DNA of 64,000 bases, taken from assembly GCF_948329825.1 (NCBI RefSeq), contig NZ_CAOJCM010000004.1, positions 248,001-312,000 of the forward strand. The letters are read 5' to 3'. The notes beneath the pieces were generated by a model. That model saw nothing but the letters and a program-made list of their open reading frames with translations. It searched no databases and was not told where the DNA came from. This document shows, piece after piece, positions 50,814-59,899 of this stretch. Position numbers and translations under genes: made by a program. Source of the stretch: Paenibacillus sp. JJ-100. GTDB lineage: Bacteria > Bacillota > Bacilli > Paenibacillales > Paenibacillaceae. Numbering within the stretch: the stretch's first letter is position 1; each line of letters opens with the position of its first letter.

Positions 50814-52637
50814 ATGATCATGCTTGGCAAAATGAAGAGAATATTAATTGGCAAGCCAATGAAGTCGGCTGAATTGGATGCAGAAAAATTGGGGAAATGG
50901 AAGGCACTCGCCATCCTATCTTCCGATGCTTTATCCTCTGTCGCCTATGGTACGGAACAGATTTTGCTTGTGCTCATTGCTGCTGGATTTGCCGCGCTAT
51001 GGTACTCAGTCCCGATTTCGATCGCTGTACTGGGATTGCTCGTCATTTTAATTTTCTCCTATCGCCAGACCATATTTGCTTATCCCACAGGGGGCGGCGC
51101 TTATATTGTAGCCAAAGATAACCTCGGTACGACTCCTAGTCTGATTGCCGGAGGTTCATTGCTGGTCGATTATATCCTCACCGTGGCTGTAAGTTCATCC
51201 GCGGGGACAGATGCGATCACCTCTGCTTTCCCTGTATTGCATGATTATAGTATCGTTATCGCACTTATTATGATTCTCTTTCTGACGGTTATGAATTTGC
51301 GAGGGGTTACAGAGTCGGCATCGGTGCTGGCAATCCCTATATATCTGTTTATATTTTCGATTGCCATTCTCATCATTTCCGGTGGCATCAAATTTTTGAC
51401 AGGTGGTATACATGCTGCAGCGCCAGAATTCGGAACAAGTCTATCCCATGTGAGTATCTTCCTGCTACTGAAAGCGTTCAGCTCTGGCTGCTCGGCGTTA
51501 ACCGGGGTAGAGGCGGTAAGTAACGCGATTCCGAACTTCAAGCAGCCTGCGGAGAAAAATGCTGCCGGGACATTGTTACTCATGGGCTGTATTCTCGGAG
51601 CCATGTTCATAGGTATCACGTTATTAGCCTTTGGCTACGGCATCCAGCCTGATCCTAAAGCAACGGTCATTTCCCAGATTGCCGAAGCAACCTTTGGCAG
51701 GGGGTGGATGTATTTTATCATCCAGGGTGTAACAGCGTTGATCTTGTTCTTGGCTGCGAATACAGCATACTCGGCGTTTCCACTGTTATCCTTCATGATG
51801 GCAAAAGATAAATATATGCCACATATGTTTATGGTGCGAGGAGATCGGCTGGGTTTCTCCAACGGTATTATTTTTCTCAGCGTTATGTCTGCACTGTTAG
51901 TCGTGGGATTTAAGGGGGATACTGGGAGCCTGATTCCGCTCTATGCGGTGGGGGTGTTCATTCCGTTCACTTTGTCTCAACTCGGCATGATGATTCGCTG
52001 GATCAAAATCAAGCCGTCCGGCTGGAAGAGCAAGCTGCTCGTGAATACCATCGGGATGGTGACAACGTTATCCATTACGCTGATTTTTATTTTTACGAAG
52101 TTCACGCAGACCTGGGTGATCTTTATCTTTTTGCCACTTGTGGTTTATGTATTCATGCGCATTCGCAACCATTATTGCAACATCGCTGATGAACTGCGAA
52201 TTGATATTCGGGTGGATAGACCCGCTAAGAAAGGCAATACGATTGTCATTCCGGTAGCGGGGATTACTCGGGTAGTGATGAATACCATCAGTTACGCCCA
52301 AACGATGTCTGATCATGTGGTGGCGCTGTATATCGGCTTTGACGATGAGGCCATTCGCAAGATGGAGCAGAAGTGGGAGGAATGGAATCCTGGTGTACGT
52401 CTGGTCGTCATCAAATCAAGGTACCGCAGTATTATGGGGCCGCTGAAGAAATTCATTGATACTGTTGAATGGAAAATAGCCGATACAGATCATATTACGA
52501 TCCTGATTCCCCAATTTATTACGAAGCACTGGTGGCAAAATGTACTTCATAACCAGACCAGTTTTATGATTCGGGCCTATCTGATTAACTATAAAGACGT
52601 GATTGTTACGACCGTACCATACCATCTTAATCGATAA
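50814..52637 (+). CDS. kimA: high-affinity potassium importer KimA (APC family)
   Basis: About 607 residues from ATG 50814 (GGAAGG 5 nt upstream). Twelve-helix APC transporter plus a C-terminal cytosolic domain of about 150 residues. The sequence tracks B. subtilis KimA (YdaO) closely: ILIGKPMKS, KALAILSSDALSSVAYGTEQILLVLIAAG, YPTGGGAYIVAKDNLG, GGSLLVDYILTVAVSSSAGTDAITSAFP, FSSGCSALTGVEAVSNAIP, FVMKDKYMP-like AKDKYMPHMFMVRGDRLGFSNGI, and the end FMIRAYLINYKDVIVTTVPYH. It takes up K+ with protons and in Bacillus is inhibited by c-di-AMP. Unlike there, no riboswitch precedes it. Confidence 0.9.
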   Translation: MIMLGKMKRILIGKPMKSAELDAEKLGKWKALAILSSDALSSVAYGTEQILLVLIAAGFAALWYSVPISIAVLGLLVILIFSYRQTIFAYPTGGGAYIVAKDNLGTTPSLIAGGSLLVDYILTVAVSSSAGTDAITSAFPVLHDYSIVIALIMILFLTVMNLRGVTESASVLAIPIYLFIFSIAILIISGGIKFLTGGIHAAAPEFGTSLSHVSIFLLLKAFSSGCSALTGVEAVSNAIPNFKQPAEKNAAGTLLLMGCILGAMFIGITLLAFGYGIQPDPKATVISQIAEATFGRGWMYFIIQGVTALILFLAANTAYSAFPLLSFMMAKDKYMPHMFMVRGDRLGFSNGIIFLSVMSALLVVGFKGDTGSLIPLYAVGVFIPFTLSQLGMMIRWIKIKPSGWKSKLLVNTIGMVTTLSITLIFIFTKFTQTWVIFIFLPLVVYVFMRIRNHYCNIADELRIDIRVDRPAKKGNTIVIPVAGITRVVMNTISYAQTMSDHVVALYIGFDDEAIRKMEQKWEEWNPGVRLVVIKSRYRSIMGPLKKFIDTVEWKIADTDHITILIPQFITKHWWQNVLHNQTSFMIRAYLINYKDVIVTTVPYHLNR

Positions 52638-52760
52638 TCTAAGAACGTTTCCTACCCGTTCAATGGTTCATAGGGGCAATGAATGCATTCGAATAGCTGA
52701 TTATTGTAAAACGAGAATGGTCCTCATACAAATCATATTTAATATCGAATTTACACAACT

Positions 52761-52804
52761 AACCGCAGGGGAAAGTCCAGATTGGAGCACCCACGCGGTT
52801 TTTT
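52761..52804 (+). terminator. intrinsic terminator after kimA
   Basis: AACCGC (52761-52766) pairs with GCGGTT (52795-52800), with inner GGG/CCC and TCCA/TGGA pairs, and a T-run to 52804. The remaining 210 nt to the next gene show no clear promoter or repeat. Confidence 0.75.
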
Positions 52805-53016
52805 GCGCATTTGTGAAGGCTGAAACAGCGGATCTGATCTGTGTTAATTTATGTAAAACGGTCAGGTGAGGATTAACTTTAATTTGATACAAGTTCCATT
52901 TTGCCGTGACATTAGAAAATTAAACTAGAGGTCGTGGGTATGAGCTTCGGTCATCTCTGAGCTTGTACGCCGAAAGTGTAAATTCAAGAAGTGCAATCAA
53001 GGAGGAAGAACTTCAG

Positions 53017-53982
53017 ATGAGTGATCTTGATAACCAGATCAGCTTGCCTGCCGTAAAACAGCGTATAACCTCAAGTACACGCAAGCAACGGACAACTTCA
53101 CTGCGGTTACAGCGTATGAGGGAGAACCTGCTGGCCTATGGTTTTCTGGCACCATCGCTACTATTATTTGCTGTGTTTCTATTCTACCCGATGTTTAAAT
53201 CGGTGTACTTGAGTCTGCATTCTACCGATCCGACAGGACAGATTGCGGCTTACGTTGGACTGGATAACTTCAAAGCCGTGTTTCAGTCAGGTTTGTTTAT
53301 GCAAGGGATGAAAGTGACATTATTATTTGTTCTGTTTACGGTGCCAACGGGGATCATCGCTTCTTTAATACTGGCTGCTCTGACCCATAATCGCTTCAAG
53401 GGAATGCGTGTGTTCCAGTTTGTGTTTTCACTACCCGTTGTATTATCGGTTGGCTCGTCAGCAGTTATTTGGAAGTTTCTCTTCCATCCGACGCTGGGGA
53501 TGCTTAATTATCTGCTTGGCAAAATAGGCATTGATCCGATCCCGTGGTTGACCAGCCCGGATTGGGCATTAATTTCAATTTCGATCATGACGATCTGGAT
53601 GAATCTGGGTTTCAACTACATTATTCTATCCAGCGGTCTGCAAGGCATCCCGGATGAGATCTATGAAAGTGCCAAAATTGACGGTGCCGGTCCCTTGCTG
53701 ACATTTCGTAAAATCTCCATGCCGCTGCTGTCACCAACTTTGTTTTTTGTGACGGTCGTATCCATCATCGGTGCATTTCAATCCTTTGGTCAGATCAACA
53801 TTCTCACCCGTGGGGGGCCGATGGACAGCACAAATGTATTTGTGTATTCCATCTACCAGGAAGCATTTGTTAACTTCCGTTTTGGGACAGGCAGTGCGCA
53901 AGCATTAATTCTGTTCGCAGTTATTATGTTGCTCACCCTGCTTCAGTTCAAATGGGTAGAAAGGAAAGTGCATTACCAATGA
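53017..53982 (+). CDS. carbohydrate ABC transporter permease (UgpA/MalF type)
   Basis: 321 residues, six helices after a polar N-terminus of about 45 residues. Seen: LLAYGFLAPSLLLFAVFLFYPMFKSVYLSL, VGLDNFKAVF, and the EAA loop IPDEIYESAKIDGAGPLLTFRKISMPLLSPTLFFVTVVSIIGAFQSFGQINILTRGGPMDSTNV that contacts the ATPase. AAGGAGG precedes ATG 53017; upstream in-frame starts are rejected. It overlaps the next permease by 4 nt. UgpA-like by partner genes. Confidence 0.9.
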   Translation: MSDLDNQISLPAVKQRITSSTRKQRTTSLRLQRMRENLLAYGFLAPSLLLFAVFLFYPMFKSVYLSLHSTDPTGQIAAYVGLDNFKAVFQSGLFMQGMKVTLLFVLFTVPTGIIASLILAALTHNRFKGMRVFQFVFSLPVVLSVGSSAVIWKFLFHPTLGMLNYLLGKIGIDPIPWLTSPDWALISISIMTIWMNLGFNYIILSSGLQGIPDEIYESAKIDGAGPLLTFRKISMPLLSPTLFFVTVVSIIGAFQSFGQINILTRGGPMDSTNVFVYSIYQEAFVNFRFGTGSAQALILFAVIMLLTLLQFKWVERKVHYQ

Positions 53983-54800
53983 GTGCAAAATGGACCCAAA
54001 CATTGCTCTATGTTCTGCTGACAATCTGTGCCGCATTGGTACTGTATCCGGTAATGTATACCTTCTTCATGGCTGTCATGACACCTGAGGAAGCAAGTGC
54101 ATATCCGCCGCACATCATCCCCACTGCTGTTGAATTGTCCAACTTCGCGGAGGTGTTCGACATTGTACCGATTGCACGATTCATCGGTAACACCTTTCTC
54201 GTAGCTGGTTTGACTACAGTTGGTCAATTAATCACAGCGAGTATGGCTGCATACGCTTTTGCCAAAATGCAGTTCAAGGGGAAGAATGTCGTCTTCAGCA
54301 TGTTTGTTGCTACCATGATGATTCCATGGGAAGTGACGATGATTCCGAACTATTTAACGATTCGTAGCTGGGGATGGCTCGATAGTTATCAAGGACTGAC
54401 AGTGCCGTTCTTAGCAACCGCATTCGGCACATTTCTGCTAAGACAGTTTTTCCTGCAGCTACCCAAAGAGTTGTTCGAAGCAGCAAGAATGGACGGATGT
54501 GGACATATTCGTTATTTCATCTCACACGTACTTCCGTTGTCCCGTCCAGCTCTGGGTACGTTAGCCATCTATTCATTCCTGAACATGTACAACTCGTATC
54601 TCTGGCCGTTGCTTGTAACAAACACACCTGAGATGCGAACCGCCCAGATTGGAATTTCGATGCTGGAATTCCAGGAATCGACCGCATGGAATCTGGTATT
54701 TGCCGGAACAGCGATGGTGATTCTGCCATCCTTACTGCTGCTGATCTTTGGTCTGAAACAGCTGGTTCGAGGTATGGCAGCAGGTGCGCTTAAGGGATAA
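53979..54800 (+). CDS. carbohydrate ABC transporter permease (UgpE/MalG type)
   Basis: 273 residues, six helices. Seen: ALVLYPVMYTFFMAVMTPEEASAYPPHIIP, MAAYAFAKMQFKGKNVVFSMFVATMMIPWEVTMIPNYLTIRSWGWLDSYQGLTVPFLATAFGTFLLRQFF, and the EAA loop LPKELFEAARMDGCGHIRYFISHVLPLSRPALGTLAIYSFLNMYNSYLWPLLV. The start overlaps the previous stop (ATGA). Pairs with the upstream permease; the ATPase (usually MsmX/UgpC-type) is not encoded here and is probably shared. Confidence 0.9.
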   Translation: MSAKWTQTLLYVLLTICAALVLYPVMYTFFMAVMTPEEASAYPPHIIPTAVELSNFAEVFDIVPIARFIGNTFLVAGLTTVGQLITASMAAYAFAKMQFKGKNVVFSMFVATMMIPWEVTMIPNYLTIRSWGWLDSYQGLTVPFLATAFGTFLLRQFFLQLPKELFEAARMDGCGHIRYFISHVLPLSRPALGTLAIYSFLNMYNSYLWPLLVTNTPEMRTAQIGISMLEFQESTAWNLVFAGTAMVILPSLLLLIFGLKQLVRGMAAGALKG

Positions 54801-54941
54801 ACGAAGTCCAATCATTGGAGACATTGGAGACAAGCCCTACTAAGGCATTGCCATCCGAGCCTTTGAAAGACTGATCGAATAAACGCAGGTTCGCCTTCCA
54901 CTTCATATGAACGCGACCTATATAAAAGGAGAGAGATTATT

Positions 54942-56312
54942 GTGGGATATCGTTTGAAAAAAAGAGGAACCTTTGCACTTATGCTGGCTGCGTTAATGTT
55001 GGTCATCTCCGCATGTGGCAGCAAAACGGAAACAAGCAGTCCAGCGAGCGGAGCACCAGCGGATGCTGCTGAAGCGCAAACGACCCAATTGACATGGTGG
55101 CATTCCATGTCCGGTGCAGGTGAGAAAGCGATTAATCAACTCGCTTCTGATTTTAATGCCAAACATCCTGATATTCAGGTTAAAGCGATCTATCAGGGAA
55201 AATATGATGAGAGTTTGAATAAACTCAAGGCTTCCATGGGTTCAGACAGTGGTCCCGATATTATTCAGGTCTACGAGATCGGCAGTAAATTTATGATCGA
55301 CTCGGGCATGATTACACCCGTGCAGGAGTTCATTGACAAGGACAAGTTTGATTTGTCTCAATTGGAGCCGAACATTATTCGTTACTACACGATTGATGGT
55401 AAACTGAATGCGATGCCGTTTAATACATCCAACCCGATTTTGTATTATAACAAAGATATGTTTAAAGCTGCAGGTCTGGATCCGGAGAATCCGCCAAAGA
55501 CCTATGAAGAATTCGAGCAAGCTGCCAAGGCGTTATCCAAGGATGGCAAACCAGCAGCATCTATGGCCATTTACGGCTGGTTTATGGAACAATTTTTTGC
55601 TAACCAGAATGCGGATTATGTAAACAATGGAAACGGAAGAAGTGAAGCAGCCACTGAATCATTGCTGAATTCCGAAGCAGGTGTGAAGACACTAACGTGG
55701 TGGAAAAAGATGATCGACGAGAAAACCGTCTCTAATCTGGGGCGTAGTACGGATGATACAACCGCAGCATTTACGGCACAACAGATTGGTATGACACTGG
55801 ACTCAACTGCAGGATTGCGTAAAATTGTTGAAGGATCTGGCGGTAAGTTTGAACTGGGAACAGGCTTCCTGCCTCGTCCGGCTGATGCCAAAGAAGGTGG
55901 CGTCGTTGTCGGTGGCGCAAGTTTGTACATCATGAATAACAAATCGGAGGCACAACAACAAGCAGCTTGGGAATTTATCAAATATCTGGCTACCCCTGAA
56001 GTGCAAGCGAACTGGAGTGTAGCGACAGGATACTTCCCTATTACGACAGCTGCATACGATGAGCAAGTATTGAAGGATAATATGGCGAAATATCCACAAT
56101 TCCAGACAGCAGTCGATCAATTACATGCCTCAGCTGAGTCGACTGCAACATCTGGCGCAGTTATGGGTGTATTCCCAGAAGCAAGACAGCTTGTCGAAGG
56201 GGCGATTGAAACGGTATTGAATGGACAAGGAACACCACAAGAAGCATTGGACGCTGCGGCAAAACAGATTACGGAGAAAATCAACCAATATAACAGCACA
56301 GTTAAGAAATAA
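54942..56312 (+). CDS. extracellular sugar/glycerol-phosphate binding lipoprotein (UgpB-like)
   Basis: 456 residues from GTG, with AAAGGAGAG upstream. Lipoprotein signal ends at ISAC (Cys near residue 25). The binding domain matches UgpB-like proteins: LTWWHSMSGAGEKAINQLASDFNAKHPDIQVKAIYQGKYDESLNKLKAS, GPDIIQVYEIGSKFMIDSGMITPVQ, NAMPFNTSNPILYYNKDMFKAAGLDPENPPKTYEEF. The substrate may be sn-glycerol-3-phosphate or glycerophosphodiesters by analogy, but other sugars are possible. Last gene of the operon, followed by a terminator. Confidence 0.88.
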   Translation: MGYRLKKRGTFALMLAALMLVISACGSKTETSSPASGAPADAAEAQTTQLTWWHSMSGAGEKAINQLASDFNAKHPDIQVKAIYQGKYDESLNKLKASMGSDSGPDIIQVYEIGSKFMIDSGMITPVQEFIDKDKFDLSQLEPNIIRYYTIDGKLNAMPFNTSNPILYYNKDMFKAAGLDPENPPKTYEEFEQAAKALSKDGKPAASMAIYGWFMEQFFANQNADYVNNGNGRSEAATESLLNSEAGVKTLTWWKKMIDEKTVSNLGRSTDDTTAAFTAQQIGMTLDSTAGLRKIVEGSGGKFELGTGFLPRPADAKEGGVVVGGASLYIMNNKSEAQQQAAWEFIKYLATPEVQANWSVATGYFPITTAAYDEQVLKDNMAKYPQFQTAVDQLHASAESTATSGAVMGVFPEARQLVEGAIETVLNGQGTPQEALDAAAKQITEKINQYNSTVKK

Positions 56313-56350
56313 ATTCTTAACCGTAGTTGTAGATCAGAAGAAAATAAATT

Positions 56351-56388
56351 GGATGCGGGAGGTATGCCGCATTCAATTTTTTTTGCCT
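56351..56388 (+). terminator. intrinsic terminator of the ugp-like operon
   Basis: GGATGCGG (56351-56358) pairs with CCGCATTC (56367-56374, one G-U), followed by a T-run from 56377. Confidence 0.8.
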
Positions 56389-56417
56389 AATTCGCTATTA
56401 CCCACAAACAGATTCAC

Positions 56418-56448
56418 TTGACATTCTTGCAGTGAAAGTTGGTAATAC
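56418..56448 (+). promoter_or_regulatory. promoter with 19-nt spacer upstream of MBL-fold gene
   Basis: TTGACA (56418-56423) and TAATAC (56443-56448), 19 nt apart, the spacing of MerR-type promoters. A loose dyad (ACATTCTT ... AAAGTTGGT) spans the spacer. No merR gene is close. Confidence 0.4.
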
Positions 56449-56471
56449 TATAAAGAAGGAGGTAAGTCTTT

Positions 56472-57320
56472 ATGCATTCCATTAACAAAATAGGGAACAA
56501 CTTTTGGTACATCACTCCAATATCGGTAACTGACCGGCCCATTCTAGGAATGGTGGTAGGAACGAACAAGACATTAATGATTGATGCAGGCAATTCGGAA
56601 GATCATGTTCAGTATTTTTTGAAAGAACTTTCAGAAAGGGAAGTACCCAATCCGGATATCGTGGTTCTTACGCATTGGCATTGGGATCATATCTTTGGAC
56701 TTTCGGCTTTAACGGATACCATTTCAATAGCTTCCAGTGAAACAAAAAAGGAAATGGAGAAGCTAATCCCGCTCTCATGGTCTGACGAGGCTATAGATGC
56801 ACGAGTGAAAGAAGGATCTGAGATCGAATTTTGTGCGAAGGCCATCAAGGAGGAGTTCAAGGAACACCGGGATATTACAATTACCTTGCCGGATGTAACG
56901 TTTGATAACCGAGTGGTTATTGATCTTGGAGGGGTAACCTGTGTCCTTCAACATGTTGGAGGAAATCACGCTGCAGATTCAGTCATTGTGTATGTTGTGG
57001 AAGAAAAAATTCTCTTCTTGGGAGACTGCATATATCCTGATATTTTCTCTGAAAACGATAACTACACCATCGAGGAAACACTTCGGTTATTAGATGAATT
57101 GGAGTTATTTGATGCGGATACGTATATCCCTTCGCACCAAAAGCCGATCTCAAAAGAGGAATTCAAACAGGAAGTAACCAAGCTTAGAACTGTCGCAAAA
57201 TACACAGAGATCTTCCGTGGTGATCAACAGAAAATAATTGAGGCATACGAGAAACACGTCGAAAGAGAACTTAGAGAAGACGAAATAGAAACTATCTCCA
57301 ACTTTGTGAACGGTTATTGA
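56472..57320 (+). CDS. metallo-beta-lactamase-fold hydrolase
   Basis: 282 residues. Metal site THWHWDH at residues 67-73 (H-x-H-x-D-H), HVGGNHAADSVIVYV holding the third His, FLGDCIY with the bridging Asp, and YIPSHQKPIS with the last His. The family spans glyoxalase II, phosphodiesterases and lactonases, and the substrate cannot be set. AAGGAGG is 8 nt before the ATG. Single gene with its own promoter and terminator. Confidence 0.82.
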   Translation: MHSINKIGNNFWYITPISVTDRPILGMVVGTNKTLMIDAGNSEDHVQYFLKELSEREVPNPDIVVLTHWHWDHIFGLSALTDTISIASSETKKEMEKLIPLSWSDEAIDARVKEGSEIEFCAKAIKEEFKEHRDITITLPDVTFDNRVVIDLGGVTCVLQHVGGNHAADSVIVYVVEEKILFLGDCIYPDIFSENDNYTIEETLRLLDELELFDADTYIPSHQKPISKEEFKQEVTKLRTVAKYTEIFRGDQQKIIEAYEKHVERELREDEIETISNFVNGY

Positions 57321-57397
57321 ATCGTATGGGAAAGGTGTACGAAGATCTGAGGAAATTCATACTTCTTCATGAGATAACATGATGGCAGGATTAGTAG

Positions 57398-57427
57398 AGG
57401 CAGTGGTAAGTTCCCACTGCCTTTTTG
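57398..57427 (+). terminator. intrinsic terminator after MBL-fold gene
   Basis: AGGCAGTGG-loop-CCACTGCCT (57398-57422), followed by TTTTT. Confidence 0.85.
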
Positions 57428-57524
57428 GGATTGTAGATCATTTAGTACCCAATTCCTGACATGGTATTGCATGATTTCTTGGCACGCTGTGAACTGATTG
57501 TTGTAAAGTGAACAAAAAAGCTAT

Positions 57525-57863
57525 TTATGATACTTCTACTTCTGCTTCTACTTCTAGCCAATATTGTGACCAATCTTCTATACTCCTCATAATTGGCTCG
57601 AATGCAAGTCCCTTATCTGTCAACGAGTATTCGATTCGTACTGGAGTCTCTGCATAAACATCCCTTTGTACAATTCCCTCGTTCTCCAAGTCTTTCAATC
57701 TCTCCGAAAGTACTTTGCCGCTTAGTCCGATGGCAGATTCAAGAGTACAGAAACGATGTGGACCAGACATCAATTGGTAAATAATCATGCCAGTCCATCT
57801 TTGGCTTAATATACGCATGGCTTTTTCAAATCGGGGACAAATCGTTTTATCCAAAGAAATCAC
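57525..57863 (-). CDS. HxlR-family redox-sensing regulator (YodB/CatR-like)
   Basis: 112 residues, winged helix. DKTICPRFEKAMRILSQRWTGMIIYQLMSGPHRFCTLESAIGLSGKVLSERLKDLENEGIVQRDVYAETPVRIEYSLTDKGLAFEPIM matches the YodB/CatR group of B. subtilis. That includes the N-terminal sensing Cys (Cys9 here), which is alkylated or oxidised by quinones and diamide to relieve repression. Cys39 is an extra cysteine. It is divergent from a CatD-like DoxX gene, the same functional pairing as CatR with catDE. A palindrome ACATT-CTT-AATGT (57886-57898) sits just upstream of its start and could be the operator. Confidence 0.85.
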   Translation of the reverse strand: MISLDKTICPRFEKAMRILSQRWTGMIIYQLMSGPHRFCTLESAIGLSGKVLSERLKDLENEGIVQRDVYAETPVRIEYSLTDKGLAFEPIMRSIEDWSQYWLEVEAEVEVS

Positions 57864-57885
57864 TCCTTTATATGACTACTATAAC

Positions 57886-57898
57886 ACATTCTTAATGT
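57886..57898. promoter_or_regulatory. short palindrome between regulator and doxX genes
   Basis: ACATT-CTT-AATGT, 23 nt upstream of the regulator's start codon; candidate autoregulatory site. Confidence 0.35.
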
Positions 57899-57927
57899 AT
57901 AATAATTACTTTTTTATAAATACGCAC

Positions 57928-57976
57928 TTGACGGAATTAAATATTATAAATATAATCACTGTTATAAAGTAACTAA
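57928..57976 (+). promoter_or_regulatory. SigA promoter of catD-like gene with putative operator
   Basis: TTGACG (57928-57933), 17-nt spacer, TATAAT (57951-57956). Five bases later comes TTATAAAGTAACTAA (57962-57976), which matches the sequence placed the same way in the catE-like promoter (25498-25482, minus strand) apart from one inserted base and two substitutions. Confidence 0.7.
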
Positions 57977-58068
57977 CTAACTGGCAATCTGACTGATCTT
58001 AGTGTTCGTCATTGATCTATGTGGTTAGCCTACACACAAAAATCATCATAATGAAGGAGTGTTTAGTA

Positions 58069-58479
58069 GTGGTAAGGAAAGAAGAGTGGGGTTCAACATT
58101 GTTAAGGGTAATTTTAGGGATCGTATTCCTGGTACACGGATATGTCAAGTTCCAAGGCGGAATTGGATATACAGTAGACTTTTTTGAAAGTTTAGGACTT
58201 CCAGGATTCTCAGCTTACATTGTAGCGATCATTGAATTAGTTGGTGGTATTGCCTTGGTGTTAGGGCTTGGAACAAGAATCGTTGCGGGTCTATTAGCCA
58301 TTATCTTGGCTGTTGCAACCATTAAGGTTAAATTAGCGGTTGGATTCCTGGGCAATGGGCAGATGGCGGGTTATGAACTTGATTTGGCTTTGTTTGCCAT
58401 GGCGATCTATCTTGCGTTAAAAAGCAAAACCTTCCTGGCATTAGATAATGTGATTTTCCGCAAAAAAAATGTTGAGTAA
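58069..58479 (+). CDS. catD: DoxX family membrane protein (CatD-like)
   Basis: 136 residues from GTG at 58069 (AAGGAG 9 nt upstream), the same length as B. subtilis CatD. Four helices: LLRVILGIVFLVHGYVKFQGGIGYTVDFFESLGLPGFSAYIVAIIELVGGIALVLGLGTRIVAGLLAIILAVATIKVKLAVGFLG ... AGYELDLALFAMAIYLAL. DoxX proteins are membrane oxidoreductase partners; CatD works with CatE against catechols and quinones. An earlier in-frame TTG at 58012 is rejected as it lacks a ribosome-binding site. The divergent YodB/CatR-like regulator supports the identification. Confidence 0.82.
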   Translation: MVRKEEWGSTLLRVILGIVFLVHGYVKFQGGIGYTVDFFESLGLPGFSAYIVAIIELVGGIALVLGLGTRIVAGLLAIILAVATIKVKLAVGFLGNGQMAGYELDLALFAMAIYLALKSKTFLALDNVIFRKKNVE

Positions 58480-58550
58480 AGACTGACTATGTATGAATGT
58501 TATGTATTATTTTGAAGCTTTAATCTAAAACCATTATGGGGTGAAATGAT

Positions 58551-59621
58551 ATGGGAGTGGAAGAGCAAGCTATACATTCTGGGATTGAGATTGGGATCTA
58601 CTCCCTAGCTGATCTATGCCCAGATCCTCACACGGGTCAATCGGTGAATGCCCAGCAACGAATGAAGGAGATCATCCAGGCGGCAAAACTTGCTGACGAG
58701 GCTGGCCTCGATATATTTGGTGTCGGGGAACACCACCGATTAGATTACGCTGTATCAGCTCCCCCAGTTGTATTAGCAGCCATTGCACAAATAACTGAAC
58801 GTATCAAACTGACAAGCACAACCACCGTATTAAGCACAGTGGACCCCGTTCGCCTGTTCGAGGACTTTGCCACGTTAGATTTGATATCGAACGGACGTGC
58901 AGAAATCATCGCTGGTCGGGGTGCATTCATTGAATCTTTTCCACTATTCGGTTATGACACCAATGACTATGATGCGTTGTTTTCAGAACATATGGATTTG
59001 TTTTTGAAACTTAACCATGATGAGATAGTCACGTGGAATGGTCAATTTCGTTCCCGGTTAAGGAATGCTGATATTGCTCCCCGGCCTGTACAGAAGCAGT
59101 TACCCATATGGGTCGGTGTCGGAGGTACGGTGGAGAGCGCAGCTCGCGCAGGTCGTTTAGGCGTGGGGATGGCTATAGCCATGCTCGGCGGTGACCCTAT
59201 GCGCTTCATGCCATTGGTGGAAGCATATCGAGAGGCAGGGGTACAAGCGGGGCATGATCTTGAAAATCTAAAATTGGGTGTCACAGGTCATGCCTACATC
59301 TCTGAGACAACACAACAAGCCAAACGCGAATTCTATCCGTATTATTCGAATTATTGGTCACATGTGAACCGTCAGCGAGGGATGGCATTCAGAATGACAC
59401 AAGCTGACTTTGAACATATGGCAAGTCCGGATACGGCCTTGTTCGTGGGTAGTCCTCAACAGATCGTGGAGAAAATCCTCCGTCAGTATGAGCTCTTTGG
59501 ACATAAACGATTCATTGCCCAGATGGATATTGGTGGTTTACCTTTCCATAAAGTTGCTAGTGGTATTGAGCTATTAGCTACGAAGGTAGCTCCAATCGTT
59601 CGGAAAGAAACAAGTAAGTGA
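58551..59621 (+). CDS. LLM-class flavin-dependent oxidoreductase
   Basis: A 356-residue luciferase-like monooxygenase, a TIM-barrel enzyme using FMN. Seen: GIEIGIYSLADLCPDPHTGQSVNAQQRMKEIIQAAKLADEAGLDIFGVGEHHRLDYAVSAPPVVLAAIAQITERIKLTSTTTVLSTVDPVRLFEDFATLDLISNGRAEIIAGRGAFIESFPLFGYD, the standard family core. GGGGTGA precedes the ATG. It follows the catD-like gene by 71 nt with no terminator between, so both likely answer to the same quinone-responsive regulator. Confidence 0.88.
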   Translation: MGVEEQAIHSGIEIGIYSLADLCPDPHTGQSVNAQQRMKEIIQAAKLADEAGLDIFGVGEHHRLDYAVSAPPVVLAAIAQITERIKLTSTTTVLSTVDPVRLFEDFATLDLISNGRAEIIAGRGAFIESFPLFGYDTNDYDALFSEHMDLFLKLNHDEIVTWNGQFRSRLRNADIAPRPVQKQLPIWVGVGGTVESAARAGRLGVGMAIAMLGGDPMRFMPLVEAYREAGVQAGHDLENLKLGVTGHAYISETTQQAKREFYPYYSNYWSHVNRQRGMAFRMTQADFEHMASPDTALFVGSPQQIVEKILRQYELFGHKRFIAQMDIGGLPFHKVASGIELLATKVAPIVRKETSK

Positions 59622-59736
59622 ATGATTAACAGATGGTATAGGGAAGAGCTCAAATACAGGGGCCTTCCCTATTTCCATTGGCCCATGGCCTAACGAACAT
59701 ATGTCCATTCGTCATTCCCGCCGGCCTAAAGTGAAA

Positions 59737-59773
59737 TCGTATATAACCCCAAATGGCTATTTTCTATATACGA
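59737..59773. repeat. inverted repeat upstream of unknown gene
   Basis: TCGTATATA (59737-59745) and TATATACGA (59765-59773), 19-nt loop. No T-run; operator or weak terminator of the monooxygenase transcript. The rest of the 280-nt gap holds nothing clear. Confidence 0.45.
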
Positions 59774-59899
59774 CTCTATTGGCATTTACTATACGTGCAC
59801 ATATGATCTATTATATATGCAACGTTCTATTTTAAGATAGAAGGGCTCAACTACAACATACAACATGAGCAAGCAGATGAAGAGGAGTGGAGTTAAACC

